A stretch of DNA of 64,000 bases from Jaltomata sinuosa (taxonomy: Eukaryota > Streptophyta > Magnoliopsida > Solanales > Solanaceae). The position numbers and the translations under genes were made by a program. A model generated the notes under the pieces. It had not been told where the DNA came from, ran no database searches, and saw only the letters and a list, made by a program, of their open reading frames with translations. Where the stretch lies: contig QJPP01007580.1 of NCBI GenBank assembly GCA_003996215.1, positions 124,001 to 188,000 of the forward strand. The letters run 5' to 3'. Positions 1 through 11,047 of the stretch are shown here, one piece after another (position 1 is the stretch's first letter; every line of letters starts with the position of its first letter).

Positions 1-1253
1 TTAAGATGCATTGATTCGGTTGAAGCCACAAGACTATTGGAAGAGGTACACGCTGGAGTGTGTAGTCCCCACATGAATGGGTTCACCCTAGCCAAGAAGA
101 TCTTGCGAACTGGATACCTTTGGATGACCATGGAAAACGACTGTAGCAAGTTCGTACAAAAATGTCACAAGTGCCAGTTCCACAGAGATTTGATTCGAGT
201 ACCACCTAGCGATCTTTATGCAATGAGCGCACCTTGGCCTTATGTAGCCTAGGGCATGGATATCATTGGTCCCGTCGAGCTGTCTGCCTTGAATGGACAC
301 ATATTCATTTTGGTAGCTATGGATTACTTCACCAAGTGGGTAGAAGTTGCTTCTTACAATTCTGTGACCAAGAAGGTTGTAGCCGATTTTGTTAAAAACA
401 ACCTAATTTGTCGATTCGGGATCCCCGAGTCAATTATTACCAACAATGGAACAAATCTGAACAGCCACTTGATGAAAGAAATATGTGAGAAATTCAAGAT
501 CACTCACCGTAATTCAACCGCATACCGGCCACAAATGAATGGAGCTGTGGAAGCCGCTAACAAGAATATCAAGAATATCTTGAGAAATATTATCGACCAT
601 CACTGATCTTGGCACAAGATGTTGCCGTATTATTAATTGGGATACCGGAAGACCATCAGTACTTTGACCAGGGAGACCCCTTATATGTTGGTGTATGGTT
701 CGGAAGCAGTGATACCTGCGGAAGTTGAAATACCATCTCTTAGGATCATTCGAGAAGCCGGACTGAACAATGAAGAATGGGTTTGTTCACATCATGAGAA
801 ACTCATATTCTCGCAGCAAGCATATTCAAGTACCGAACAGCCCAAGGAGTAGGCTTTCCGATGCTGAACTATATTCCTTAGGTTCGGAGGTTCATAGGTT
901 CATAGGAGGAGCCTTATGTCTACGGCCCTTCTTTCTAAAAAGTGGAGTTTTGACTGACTCTCTGTGCCTATGTGTGAAAACGAGTTAGTTTCGTATGCCA
1001 TGGTCAGTTGTACCATCAATGAATGATTCAATAAAAGAGTGAGAGCTCGTATGTTTACCATAGGAAAACTGGTTCCCAAGCGCATTATTCCCCACCAGGA
1101 GGAATACAAAGAAAAGTTTGCACCCAATTAGAAAGGCCCGTATGTCATCCAAAAAGTGTTATCTGGAGGAGCTATGATCCTATGTGAAATGGACGGTCAG
1201 TGTGGACCAAACCGATCAATTCTGATGTTGTGAAGAGATACTTTGTTTAGGGA
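1..1253 (+). pseudogene. Tat/Ogre integrase, broken 3' end of pol
   Basis: The reading frame is open from base 1. The zinc-binding region (VHAG, CSPH, then KCHKCQFH) is followed by the catalytic core. The first catalytic Asp is in AMDYFTKW. The second is changed to Asn (ITNNG where relatives have ITDNG). The Glu is kept in NGAVEAAN. Stops lie at 250-252 (TAG where a conserved Trp is expected), 604-606 and about 631. The stretch at about 840-1000 does not match integrase, so part of the C-terminal region is lost or scrambled. The end (PHQEEYKEKFAPN, then GPYVIQKVL) is recognisable, with TAG replacing Trp at about 1129. A 1-nt loss near 1208 shifts the final residues, which otherwise read ...VVKRYFV then stop. 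Non-functional. Confidence 0.85.
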
Positions 1254-1339
1254 TAGTTTTCCTTTAATTTCCTTTCCCTATAATCGCATTTCCTGATTGT
1301 AATCATTTTATGCTTTGTAATAGCTTAAAACATCCCTAT

Positions 1340-1650
1340 CCTTTTGTACGAACTACTCCCTATCCTCTTGTACGAACTACGTCTGACCTGAATTCTCAAA
1401 AATGAGATACGTAGGTGGCCTGTGTCGGCTTCGGTCAACCCCTTAGGAAAATCTATCTTTCCCCTTCCCTTATCCTGAACTACGTTTGACCTGAATTCTC
1501 AAGAATGATCTATGTAGGCGGCCAGTGTCGGCCTCGGTCACCCCTTTAGTTATTTCCATCATTCTCCCACTTCAAGTGTGGGAACTACATTTGATCTGAT
1601 TACTGCCTCAACGGGATACGTAGGAACCACAACGGTTCGGTCATATCACC
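1340..1650 (+). repeat. GAACTAC...GATACGTAGG cassette array, about 100 bp units
   Basis: Three clear units begin at about 1374, 1480 and 1588. Each reads GAACTAC, then TGACCTGAATTCTC or a variant, then GATACGTAGG or a variant, then a C/G-rich tail ending in TCGGTCA. A partial unit precedes at about 1350. Two diverged units recur at 4885-4930 and 5058-5105. The same array is in the duplicated copy at about 12775-13080. Confidence 0.75.
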
Positions 1651-1962
1651 CCAGGAAATGGAAACTGGGGCAGAAACTTTGAGAAAGGAATCTCAAAAAT
1701 TCAGAAGATGAACGTCGATGCCAACAAGACAAGAGGATGCTTGTAGATACATAAATGCCATAATGGTTCATCCGTATCGCCCAGGAAATGGAAACTGGGG
1801 CAGAATTTTTGAGAAAGGAATCTCAAAAATTCAGAAGATGAAGGTTGTTGCCAACAAGAGAAGAGGATGCTTGTAGATACGTAAATGCCACAATAGTTCA
1901 TCCGTATCGCCTAGGAAATGGAAACTGGGGAAGAATTTTTGAGAAAGGAATCTCAAAAATTA
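1650..1962. repeat. 130-bp tandem repeat, about 2.4 copies
   Basis: The block AGGAAATGGAAACTGGGG recurs at 1653, 1783 and 1913, an exact 130-bp spacing. Each is followed by a GAGAAAGGAATCTCAAAAATT stretch, itself a short hairpin-like GAGAAAGGAATCTC sequence. The duplicated copy lies at about 13080-13391. Confidence 0.85.
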
Positions 1963-2654
1963 AGAAGACGAAGAGCGTTAGACTCCGAAGAGTTCCCCAA
2001 CAAGAATATAGAATATGCTGAAGAGCAACCAAGGTGAATATCGAGAAAAAATCTCATAATCTCCACAAAGTCTCAAGTCTCTTGCCAATGGAATGAGATT
2101 CACTATGAATCCTTTAACTGGGGCAGAAAGTTTGAGAAGGATCTCAAAATTTCCGCCAAGCTTCATTCAATAATTAAACATTAAGCTCCGAGGAATTCCC
2201 CAGCACCGAGAGATCAGAGTCTACTTCAAAGAAATCCCCAGTCCTATATGGATTAATCCCCGGCTGTGATAGATTTCTTGAAAATCTTCTTTCAGGTTCC
2301 CTAGTTAGGATGATGAAGGACCTCCGTAGTCCGCCAGAAGTATGTCAAAAATGTCAAGACCTCGAGTAAAGGACGTTCATTGAACTAGTACATGACATGA
2401 CAGGCAGAGACATTTCTAAAACATCTCCTTTTTAAACTCTTTGTTATCCAAAGAATTTGTTTGAAATTTTTTTACAAAGATTAGTTTTACTCCTTTAATG
2501 TGATTTTGTCTTATGTCTACCTTTGTCTGGGGAGAGTTGAGGGTGACAAGTACCTGATATTAGAAAGCATACAGAGAAGAGAGAACCAGGAGCAGAAGAT
2601 CGAAGGAGGCATTCATATTTTATATTATATTGCATCATATTTTATGGCATCATA

Positions 2655-3060
2655 TCGCAGGGTCATTCATATTTGCATGCTGAGAGGGCTATGTCAAGAG
2701 GACCATGCCAAGAGGGCCATTCATATTCGCATTCCGAGAGGGCCATTCATATTTTCATGCCGAGAGGGCCATGTCAAGAGAACCATGCCGAGAGGGCCGT
2801 TCGTATTCGCATGTTGAGAGGGCCATGTCAAGAGTACCATGACGAGAGGGACATTAATATTTGCATGCTGAGAGGGCCATGTCAAGAGGACCATGCCAAG
2901 AGGGCCATTCATATTTTCATGCCCAGAGGGCCATTCATATTTGCATGCCGAGAGGGCCATTTCAAGAGAACCATGCCAAGAGGGCCATTCATATTTTCAT
3001 GCCGAGACGGCCATGTCAAGAGGGTCATTCATATTTGAATGTCAAGAAGACCATCATCAT
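2655..3060. repeat. Minisatellite of GAGAGGGCCAT-type units
   Basis: A complex minisatellite in which ATGCCGAGAGGGCCATTC, ATGTCAAGAGGACC and TCATATTTGCATG modules alternate. The near-absence of stop codons in several frames and on both strands comes from the repeat, so the open frames here (encoding HAERAMSRGPCQEGH-like runs) are not taken as genes. The duplicate is at 14680-15080 and lacks one short module. Confidence 0.85.
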
Positions 3061-3178
3061 CATATATCGCAGGCGCATATCCCCTGCTAAGATTATGTCC
3101 CTCTACCAGCTAGCTTCAAAGAGGATGACATTCATTAGGCATCCCCAAGTCACACTAGCTGCGCAGGACCGACCTTAG

Positions 3179-3425
3179 CATGCTTATATCTGAAATTACA
3201 TGAGATGAAAGGGTCTGACGTTGAGGATATCATTATCATTATCATCATTCATTATGCCAAATCCGGCATGCATCATGCTTATATATGAAATTATGTGAGG
3301 CAAAAGATTCTGACGTTGAGGATATCATTATCATTTATTATGCCAAGTCCGGCATCCAACATATTTATGTCCCATATTGCGTAAGGCAGAGGATTCTAAC
3401 GTCAAGGATATTTTATGCACCTTTA
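3179..3425. repeat. 85-95 bp tandem repeat with ATCATT tract
   Basis: Three units begin at about 3179, 3274 and 3359: CATGCTTATAT..., then TCTGACGTTGAGGATATC, then an (ATC/ATT)n run and TATGCCAAATCCGGCAT. The third unit is diverged. The duplicate is at about 15207-15450. Confidence 0.8.
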
Positions 3426-3559
3426 TTCGAAAGCATCAATCGCCAGAAGATGCTGTTATATACCACCTGTCGTCAAGGTTTAAAGCTTATTATTTGAGGG
3501 ATACCTGTAAATCATCTCTACCCAAATCGGACTATGAATCAGATTTTCCAACATTCGAA

Positions 3560-4100
3560 GGTTAAAGGTTGTCTATAAGTCAAAGCGATATCTGAAATCA
3601 GATAGTGTGCAAGATTGCCCAAAACTTGACAGAACTAAGAGCTATCTGTAAGACGCAATGATATCTGAAACCGGATAGTGTGCAAGATCACCTGAAGATT
3701 GAAAGTCTGAAGGTAATGTGTAAGTCGCAACAATATCCAAAATTTGGTAAAGTGCAAGACTACCAAAAATGGATAGTCCAAGGCTTATCTATAAGCCGCG
3801 ACATATCCACGTTGATATTGTGCAGGACTACCCAAAGGCTAGTAATTCAAGGGAAATCTGTAAGTTGCATCACATCCAAGATCGGATAAAAGTGTAGGAT
3901 TACCCAAAAAACTGGCAATTCAAAGGATATTTGTAAGCCGCCTCTATCCAAAGTCGGATAATGTGAAAGATTACTCGAAAGCTAGTGAATTAAAGGCATC
4001 TGTAAGCCGCCTCTATCCAAAGTCATATGACACGCTAGATTACCCAAATCCTGATGATCCAAAGAATATCTGTTAGTCGTGTCGATGCAGAAGATACGTG
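3560..4100. repeat. About 70-73 bp diverged tandem repeat, 7 copies
   Basis: The phrase ATCTGTAAGCCGC or a close variant recurs about every 70 bp, each followed by TATCCAAAGTCGGATA-like sequence and GTGCAAGATTACCC. Seven to eight units are visible. The duplicate is at about 15590-16130. Confidence 0.8.
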
Positions 4101-5231
4101 ATATTTACCCCAAAGACATACGCAAAAGGCCATTGCCAAAAGCAAAGAAGGTTATCGCATTCAAGAGGATGCCCTTAAACAATCAAGAAGGTCGTCATCA
4201 TTAAAAAATTGCTACACAAGCAATCTTATCCGATATCCAAGAAGGCTATCATGTTTGACTTTCATGGAAGCGGGCCATTTCCTAAAACAGAGACAGGAAA
4301 GGATATCGTCTTCCTCAAGAAACAACAGATAAAGGAAAATGAGGTACGAATCTTTCTCTCCTTGCTAAATTCTGTTACTACTAACCATTTGGTTTCGATA
4401 TATTGTCGAGAGCATCCGGGAAGGATGAAATTCTCAAATCAAAACCACAGGTGCGCACTACACCAAAAAATAAAGAGGACGCATCACAACGTGGAACTTT
4501 TTCTTAGCAGCAACTTGTGACACAGTCCAGAGAAGGATATCCAACTCTTTGGATGAAAACTTAGGAACAACTCACCACCACCATCAAATGACGCCCCTAT
4601 CAGAAGGCATGTGGGTATTTCCTATCTTTGGGTCTTAGTTCGCACCCGGGTTATTTTCTGAACTCACGCTAGCAAATTTCCTTTTTTTCAAATCCGGGTG
4701 ATGATACACCTAGAGCTTTGGAAATTATGTCCAGGAAAAATCTTACTTATGGGTGTGAAGTGCACCACATTCATAGTTGAGAGGTTACAAGACTCTTTTC
4801 TATAGCTCAACTTATTTGTCACTCATCCCGAGCCAAAGGTCATCTTAACATAAAGATTACCTTTTCCACCGATTGAGTCGAACTACAAGCAGCCTGATTC
4901 CTTGTGTCTTGGGATATGTAGGCGGGCTCTATGATGAAAACTCAGTTGCATTCCTAACTCCCCCCAATCCTCCTACTCCCCAGCTTTTCGGTCTCTCCGT
5001 ACTCTGAAACCGGGAAAGTTTGGAATTCCTCGACAATCGTGCGTAAAATCAAGCATCTTGAACTACAAATGGCTTGAATTCTTATGTAACCTGAGATATG
5101 TAGGAAACTCAATACCAGAGTTCATCCATGATTCCTTGAAATTCGTGCTAAAACCAACCACCTCCCGAGGTTGGACAAAACTTGGGAACATCAAATCCCT
5201 TTGCCCAGGGTTCATTAAACTCACTCTACCC

Positions 5232-5245
5232 AAAGGGAGGGGAAG
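5232..5245 (+). promoter_or_regulatory. Polypurine tract of the Tat/Ogre element
   Basis: AAAGGGAGGGGAAG lies just before TGTTGACACCC, a typical LTR start in this lineage. It would prime plus-strand DNA synthesis. Confidence 0.75.
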
Positions 5246-5246
5246 T

Positions 5247-5823
5247 TGTTGACACCCAATTATTACCCGCCACATTACTAATTAATCTTGAGCCTTTTGA
5301 ATTTTAAATAATTTTTGAAATAATTGTTTTGTAAAAAGGGGTAAAATATTTTTCAAGTCAGCTTTATAATAGTCTTGAGTAACAATTTATATTTTTTATA
5401 TTTAATTAAGTGGTATTTATATAAGTTTACTTAAAGAACTATTTTAGAGTTTAATTTCACAAGAAAATCCTTTTAAGAAATTAAACGCTTGATTTTCTCC
5501 AAATTATTTCAAATTATAGATTAATTGAATAATTAATTTCATAATTTGTTTAAAGAGGTAATTATGTGTTAAAAATAATCTTTATTTCAAATTGTTTAAA
5601 TCATTAAAGCTCGAGGTTAATTGTAATTAGTTCATTTTATTCCTATTCTAGCCTAAATCCCTAAATCTTTTAAAATCTAGCCGAATCCCATCAATTTACT
5701 TTCAATTTGGCTATGTCCTGAATCTTTTGGCCATATTTTGCAAATGTGGCCATCAATTAAATACCCTTATAACCCCCTTAATATTTTAGCTGTTTGGGCG
5801 CCAAAAACCCCGACCCGCTCAGC
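5247..5823 (+). mobile_element. Truncated 3' LTR of the Tat/Ogre element
   Basis: Begins TGTTGACACCC directly after the polypurine tract and is AT-rich. It stops at about 5823 in CCGACCCGCTCAGCCC, where the LTR end of element E abuts. No matching 5' LTR is in the window, so the full LTR length is unknown. Confidence 0.7.
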
Positions 5824-5915
5824 CCAAGTTACCTGTTGGATAGGTGGAGAGAGTTCATCTATCTAGGTGGTTAGAGTAGGTGCCCACACGGCCCAATGGT
5901 TTGGGTCATGACATA

Positions 5916-5928
5916 TGGTATCAGAGCC
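5916..5928 (+). promoter_or_regulatory. Primer-binding site of element E (Met tRNA)
   Basis: TGGTATCAGAGCC is the complement of the initiator Met-tRNA 3' end and lies 2 nt after the LTR terminus TGACA at 5913. This fixes the LTR boundary and the plus orientation. Confidence 0.85.
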
Positions 5929-7762
5929 CAGGTTACCGGTCTCACAGTACAAGAGAAAAATATCGAATAGAGTCCCGAACAAACAAACCATGGATAAATC
6001 CAAGCGACCTTTTCTTAAATTCAAGCGATCTTTTCATACGGATTGGTGTGTAGATGTCCACATTTAATCCTAGGGAAGCTATGAAGCATTCTAGGAAACA
6101 TCTCTCTTCTTTCACTCATTATCGTGTCGTTCTTTTACTTTCTTGTATGGGTTGAGTACAATTGATATCTCTCGATTCCAATTGGTATCTCAATGAAGAA
6201 AGGATGTCATTGGACTCTGGTTGCAGTAAGACAAACAAGGAAAATTGGAATCGGGAAGGTTTGAATTGGTATATGGCCTAGGAGGCTATATAAAGGTGAT
6301 GAAACTGGTTTGATTGAGTGTCAGAGCTTGAGATTAGTGATTGTATGTATTGCATTGTTTGAATGACTGTAATTTTGTGTTGTGTAATTGCTGAGTTGCC
6401 TTGAAATTTGTAGTTAGTGAAGAGTCTTAACTTGGTTATGTATTAACGATTGAAGGAATTATTGTTTTGTGATTCAAGTGGAAAATAGTATGCTAAATGC
6501 TGGGCAAGGTATTATCGTTGGTAAAAATGATAAGGGAAAAGGATATATGCACTTGTGGGAGCTCAGGTTTCAAGTGGTTGGTATGTGAATAAGTACCAGG
6601 GATAAGGGATATTATTGCTTAATAGCGGGAGTTATGGTAAGACATGGATGATCGACTAATGGTCATCCATGGGATGAATAGAGAGTAAATTGTGTGACTT
6701 GATTTAGTTATAACTTGAAGTTGAAATGTTGTGTTGTACAACTCTCGTGTGACTTGCTTGAAATGTGTGTAAATTGTTGTCTGCCTTGCATGTTGATTCT
6801 ACAGAGGGTCATTAATCTGCAAATTGCTAGGTAAGACAAGGGAATTTGTCGAAAATTTAGCATCCATGTGCGATAAAAATGAAATGGTAGATATGGTAGC
6901 CCGGGATGTTGGTAAAATTATGATGGACCATTAGTGGGAATAGTCACTCATGTAGAATTTGACAAATGACCCATAATTGGCTGAGTAGTGTGGTACAGTG
7001 CTCGTAGGCTTATATTGTGAGGGCGATTATTGACTTGTTTTATTGTTGATGACCCTTAGTGGTAGGGTCGGTCGAGAGAATGGGGTTATAAAAGGAATCC
7101 CTTAACATGGTTATTCCTTCTATCCGTCATGATGATACTGGTGTTACCATTCTTTGAGTGGTGAGGATGTTCTCTCCATGGCATTGATTAGGGTGTAATT
7201 GCCCGAATAAAATTTCCCCTAAGACGAAAGTTGACGAAACCTCAAGCCAAGATGAGTTCCAATGGATTTTTTGCTAATGCGTGATTTGGAGATACGTGGT
7301 GTCTCTCGGTATAGTGTTGATAGGAGTAAGGTGATAAGATGATAAGTGAGGGGCATAGTACCCCATAGAAAGCTTCCAAAATAAAGTTCGGGTTAGTAGA
7401 ACTCCAGGTATAGCGGAAAAGAGGTCACCATGGTGGGATATGGTTCCCTTGTCATGGAAATTGTTTTGGGTCATTCATTGAGTTTCATTTGCTCCGGTGT
7501 TTTGATGAGGCACTGGATTTCTTGGGCACTCAGGGAGGGGTAATCTAGTTGCCTTGTGCAGCTCAAAGGAAGGAATTCCTTGATAGAGCGGAAGTGAGTT
7601 AAATTGTTGGCTGAGTTAGGTATACCAAGGGATTGTGAAGTTTTTGGCGGTTTGCGTAAGGTTATATTTACGTTGTCATGGTAGAGCATTAAGATTAAGG
7701 GACGGGCTTGTTCTTTCCCTCTGCCACAGAGATCATTCGGGGATGGGTAAATTGGTATCTGT
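5929..7762 (+). other. Internal region of element E, non-coding
   Basis: No retrotransposon protein domain is recognisable in any frame. Near the left end is a leader with two AATTGATATCT/AATTGGTATCT copies (6158-6195). The right end is GGGTAAATTGGTATCTGT at 7745-7762, directly before the 3' LTR. The middle (6300-7700) resembles no other part of the window by eye. Confidence 0.5.
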
Positions 7763-8124
7763 TGTAATGATCGGGTTCGTCGTTACGAGTAAACCATTCA
7801 TCCCAAGTTTCAGGTTAGAAAACTTCCAGGTTTGGGAGTTGAAAATTCTGGGCTAAGCTAGGTTCGACCAGTTTTGGAGCAAGGTAGGGTCTAGGACAAT
7901 CCGGGTAAGGATTCAGTTAGATGTCTTGGTTTGAGCTAGTTTTCCTTGTAGCTAAGACATAGAGGAGTCCGGGATACTTTTCGAAATAGAATTCTGTTAA
8001 TTAGAGCTCCCGAAATCAAGGTTGACGTGAAGGGGTTATTACGGAACGTCAGGGATTCAAGGTGTGTTCTAAAAAGGGCTCTTTTCAGGAATTTTCCGAG
8101 TGTCTATCCATGATGAGCACTACC

Positions 8125-8265
8125 ACTCCACCACGGCGACCACTACTGTAGCCGAATAATTACCGCAATAGAGGAAGTCAAGACTGTCAACCTCCACCAT
8201 AGCGGTTGACTCTTCTACGGTGGTACCGCTATAGTGGAGCAGGGACCGCTATAGCAAAGCGACAG
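8125..8265. repeat. CGCTATAG palindrome cluster in the LTR of E
   Basis: Several copies of TACCGCTATAGTGG, ACCATAGCGG and ACGGTGGTACCGC-type half-palindromes lie within 140 bp, about 360 bp from the LTR start. Equivalent clusters occur in the LTRs of B and A. Confidence 0.8.
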
Positions 8266-9199
8266 GACCAGAAAATCCAGAAAATGGATTTTTAATTTCA
8301 TTCTCTTCCCTTCATCACCAAAATAGATGAGAGCTATTCCAAAAACCCTCCTAGGCTGCTCCAAAGCTTGGGAGCCATGTGGAGGAGGAATTTCGGGTAA
8401 AAAGGATGTAAAACCACGGATTCGGTCATGCAAAACCGCAAGGAACGCCTCTACAGAGCCAGAAATGCATGGTTACAGCTGCTTGGCATCCAAGTAGGCT
8501 AGGTTTTCATTGAGTAGATAGACCTTCTTACATTCTATACTTATTGTATAGTGGGAAAGGAGAATCCATGATTAGGCCTCCGGGCACGGAGTCTGGTGGA
8601 TTCAGTGTTGGTTATGTATGTGCTAGGAATTGGTTGGATTTAATTGTGGGTTATTGATAATTGTTTGGGGCTGTTTATGTTGTCTGTGCATGATAAGTTG
8701 ATAGGGCTCAGGGACTGGGATGTCGGGAAGGTTCGGGGAACCAGGAATTGCAAGGATAACTAAATGGGTATGAAAATGGGAAACTCTTAGGTGAGGTTTC
8801 GAGAATACGAAGGGCATGATAAGTAGCATTGATTTTGCTAAGGACTAAGAGGTGGTAATTCACATTGTTATTATTTATGTAAGTTTTGAAATCAATGTGG
8901 TTGTTAAATTATGCTAAAAAGGGAAATCTTTCATTATTCGTAAATAAAGGGCGAGTGTGTTTGGCCTCCAGACGGAGGTCGAGGCTAAGTTATATACTCG
9001 GTAAAGAGGTAGGTGATGTCTTATGATTTATGTGAAGGTGGTATATGTTTATACTCTTATCTAAGTATTTGTATGAATTACATTGCTTAGAGGAATCGTT
9101 TAGAATGTCTAAGGGTTCTGTTTTACAGTCTGTGAATTAAACGGTGTGTTGCTTGTTACTTTACAAGTTGTTTGTTCATTATTTTTACTGTGGATTGTT

Positions 9200-9435
9200 G
9201 ACATTCGGTTGACTCGGGTACCACGCCTGGTACGGGTATACTAACGGTTGGCTCGGGTACCACGCCTTGTATGGGTATAACAAATGGTTGGCTCGGGTAT
9301 CACGCCTGGTACGGGATACTAACGGTTGGCTCGGGTACCATGCCTATTACGGAATACTAACGGTTAGCTCGGGTACCACGCCTGGTACGGGATACTAACG
9401 ATTAGCTCAGGTACCATACCTGGTATGGGTTTGTT
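9200..9435. repeat. About 40-bp tandem repeat, 6 copies
   Basis: Units of the form GGTTGGCTCGGGTACCACG followed by CCTGGTACGGGATACTAAC occur six times. Three-copy versions are at 40850-40965 and 57370-57490 in the LTRs of B, so the array expanded in E. Confidence 0.85.
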
Positions 9436-9594
9436 TTACTGTATCATTGTATTGATATTGTTGTAGTGCATTAACGGTTATTGGTTCCGTGAGTGGACCA
9501 GGCTGGTTTATTGAAATGTGATATTTTTTTGTGGTACTTGAGTCACCGAAAATCCTGTTGTATCTATTTAGTTGGTCTTGGTGTAGGCTGGGTT

Positions 9595-9935
9595 GTTATA
9601 ACATATTGTGAGTTTGGTCTTGGTGTAGGTTGGGTTGCTATATGTTATTAGTTTGGTCTTGGTGTAGTTTGGGTTGTTATAGCATGTTATTAGTTTGGTC
9701 TTGGTGTAGGCCGGGTTGTTATAGCATATTATGAGTTTGGTGTTGGTGTAGGCCGGGTTGCTATATTATGTTATTAGTTTGGTCTTGGTGTAGGCCGGGT
9801 TGCTATATTATGTTATTAGCTTGGTCTTGGTGTAGGCCGGGATGTTATAGTATATTGTGGGTTTGGTCTTGGTGTTGGTCGGAATTTCTATATTATGTTA
9901 TTAGTTTGGTCTTGGTGTAGGCCGGGTTTGTCATG
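9595..9935. repeat. About 42-bp tandem repeat, 8 copies
   Basis: AGTTTGGTCTTGGTGTAGG followed by CCGGGTTGTTATAGCATATT recurs about eight times, with alternating TATATTATG variants. A single copy of the same phrase occurs at about 10065. Confidence 0.85.
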
Positions 9936-10394
9936 TTAACACTAGAGGTGTGAGGGGGATCCGGGTGGGTTCGGACTATTTAAAAGAGGTTATGTGCTCA
10001 TAAATTAATGTCATTAAGGGTAATAAAGGCGGTCATTAATTACCATGGTTAATTAACTAAGGGTGGGTCTTGGTGTAGACCGGGGTAGTCTGTTGAACAC
10101 TTAGGTGTGGATGGAGGATCCTTGGAGGGTCCGGGTTATGTGATCTAAAAAGGGATTTAGATGTAGCTTTATTGTGGTCATTGAAGGTGTTAATGGTTGT
10201 TAGGTAAATTGCATGTGGTTGGTAAATATAGAGGAATACTGAGTGTCTGGGTGTGGATATTGGTCCATATAACCAGGTGGTAAAGCTGTCCTAGAGGTCC
10301 GAAAAAGTTTGGGAATATGGTGGGTAATAGTTTCGGATAAGTGGTTTGGTTGGGCTGTGGGGCAGATTTAGTCTGGGTATTTAGTCAAGGTAGT

Positions 10395-10520
10395 TGACTG
10401 GGGTAAAGGTTAATGGTGACTTGGGAAGTCTACGTGTCAAGGTGACTTGGGAAGTCTAGGTGACAAGGAGACCTTGAGAAGTCTAGTTATGAGTGAGACT
10501 TGGGAAGTCCTAGATGTCAG
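10395..10520. repeat. About 31-bp repeat, GACTTGGGAAGTCTA, 4 copies
   Basis: GTGACTTGGGAAGTCTA recurs four times with small changes, between 10410 and 10515, in the downstream part of the E LTR. Confidence 0.7.
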
Positions 10521-11047
10521 GGTCAAGCCTAAAGGTGAATGAGGGAGCTATAATGTTTATTTTCATGTTTTTCCCTGTTTTCCTATATGATAGTATGTGT
10601 GGATTCGGGTTGACCGATGATGCCTACCAGTACGTGTGGTTGTACTAACTCTACTCATGCTATACCTTTTTGGTATAGTCTAGTTGCAGGGTTAGTGATG
10701 TTTCATAGGTACATGACGATGGTGATCTCAAGCAGCTTCTGTCCCTCGATTCCATGATGGAAGTTGTCTCTTTTACATATTTTGTATAAATCTTGTAGTA
10801 GCTCTTGTACCTGCTTAGACTAGCTCCTAGGGAGGGTGTTTTTGAAGGTTGTAAAGGTTTTCCACAAATTCCTTAAGTCGTCTATTTTATGAACATTTTC
10901 TGTAAAAGAATTTCTCATGTATAAAAATGGACTAACTAATGGTTTACTTTAATTTCTGCAAGTTACCTGTTGGACGGGTGGTGAGGGTTCATCTATCTAG
11001 GTGGTTAGAGTAGGCGCTCGCACGGCCCGGTAGGTTGGGTCATGACA

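Larger units (their letters stand above)
1254..5231 (+). other. Non-coding 3' region of the Tat/Ogre element
   Basis: About 4 kb between the integrase stop and the polypurine tract, with no convincing coding sequence. It is built from successive tandem repeats (listed separately at 1340-1650, 1650-1962, 2655-3060, 3179-3425 and 3560-4100) separated by less ordered sequence. At 4096-4860 I see nothing recognisable. At 4865-5115 two degenerate GAACTAC...GATATGTAGG units recur. Small open frames here come from repeat periodicity and are not called as genes. Confidence 0.7.
1..5823 (+). mobile_element. Tat/Ogre-clade Ty3/Gypsy retrotransposon, 3' part
   Basis: This is the 3' end of a Ty3 element that starts before the window. 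Order seen: integrase remnant (1-1253), about 4 kb of non-coding repeat-rich DNA (1254-5231), a polypurine tract (5232-5245) and the first ~577 bp of a 3' LTR (5247-5823). The integrase wording (GMDIIGP, YRPQMNGAVEAANKNI, SEAVIPAEVEIPS) and a long non-coding stretch between integrase and 3' LTR are typical of the Tat/Ogre lineage. The LTR is cut at 5823, where an unrelated LTR end (element E) begins. Its 1001-4710 part recurs at 12430-16738 through a tandem duplication. Confidence 0.85.
5825..11047 (+). mobile_element. Element E: chromovirus-like LTR element, no coding region left
   Basis: The last 89 bp of a 5' LTR (5825-5913, ending GGGTCATGACA) is followed by a Met-tRNA primer site. About 1.8 kb of internal sequence follows, in which I see no gag or pol. 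A complete-looking 3' LTR spans 7763-11047 and ends GGGTCATGACA. The 5' LTR remnant and the matching 3' LTR end are clearly related (same AGTTACCTGTTGGA start and GGTGGTTAGAGTAGG core). The leader resembles that of elements A and B. Either a coding region was deleted or this is a non-autonomous large-LTR derivative. Left neighbour: Tat/Ogre LTR. Right neighbour: F gag. Confidence 0.7.
7763..11047 (+). mobile_element. 3' LTR of element E, about 3.3 kb
   Basis: Starts TGTAATGATCGGG, matching the LTR start of element B at 39606, and ends TGACA. It holds a palindrome cluster (8125-8265) and three tandem arrays (9200-9435, 9595-9935, 10395-10520). The beginning and the palindrome region align with the LTRs of A and B. 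It is about 1 kb longer than theirs, largely through the arrays. No gene inside. Confidence 0.8.

Noticed and set aside
1700..1901. Minus-strand 66-codon frame, nearly identical at 13130-13330
   Set aside because: Conserved only because the whole block was duplicated recently; it covers the 130-bp tandem repeat.
2500..3178. Several overlapping open frames of 65-121 codons on both strands
   Set aside because: They are produced by the minisatellite period (and again at 14612-15206); no domain, no start context, and all frames are open together.
9200..9935. Regularly spaced repeats resembling a CRISPR array
   Set aside because: Direct tandem repeats without unique spacers, in a eukaryotic LTR; no cas genes.
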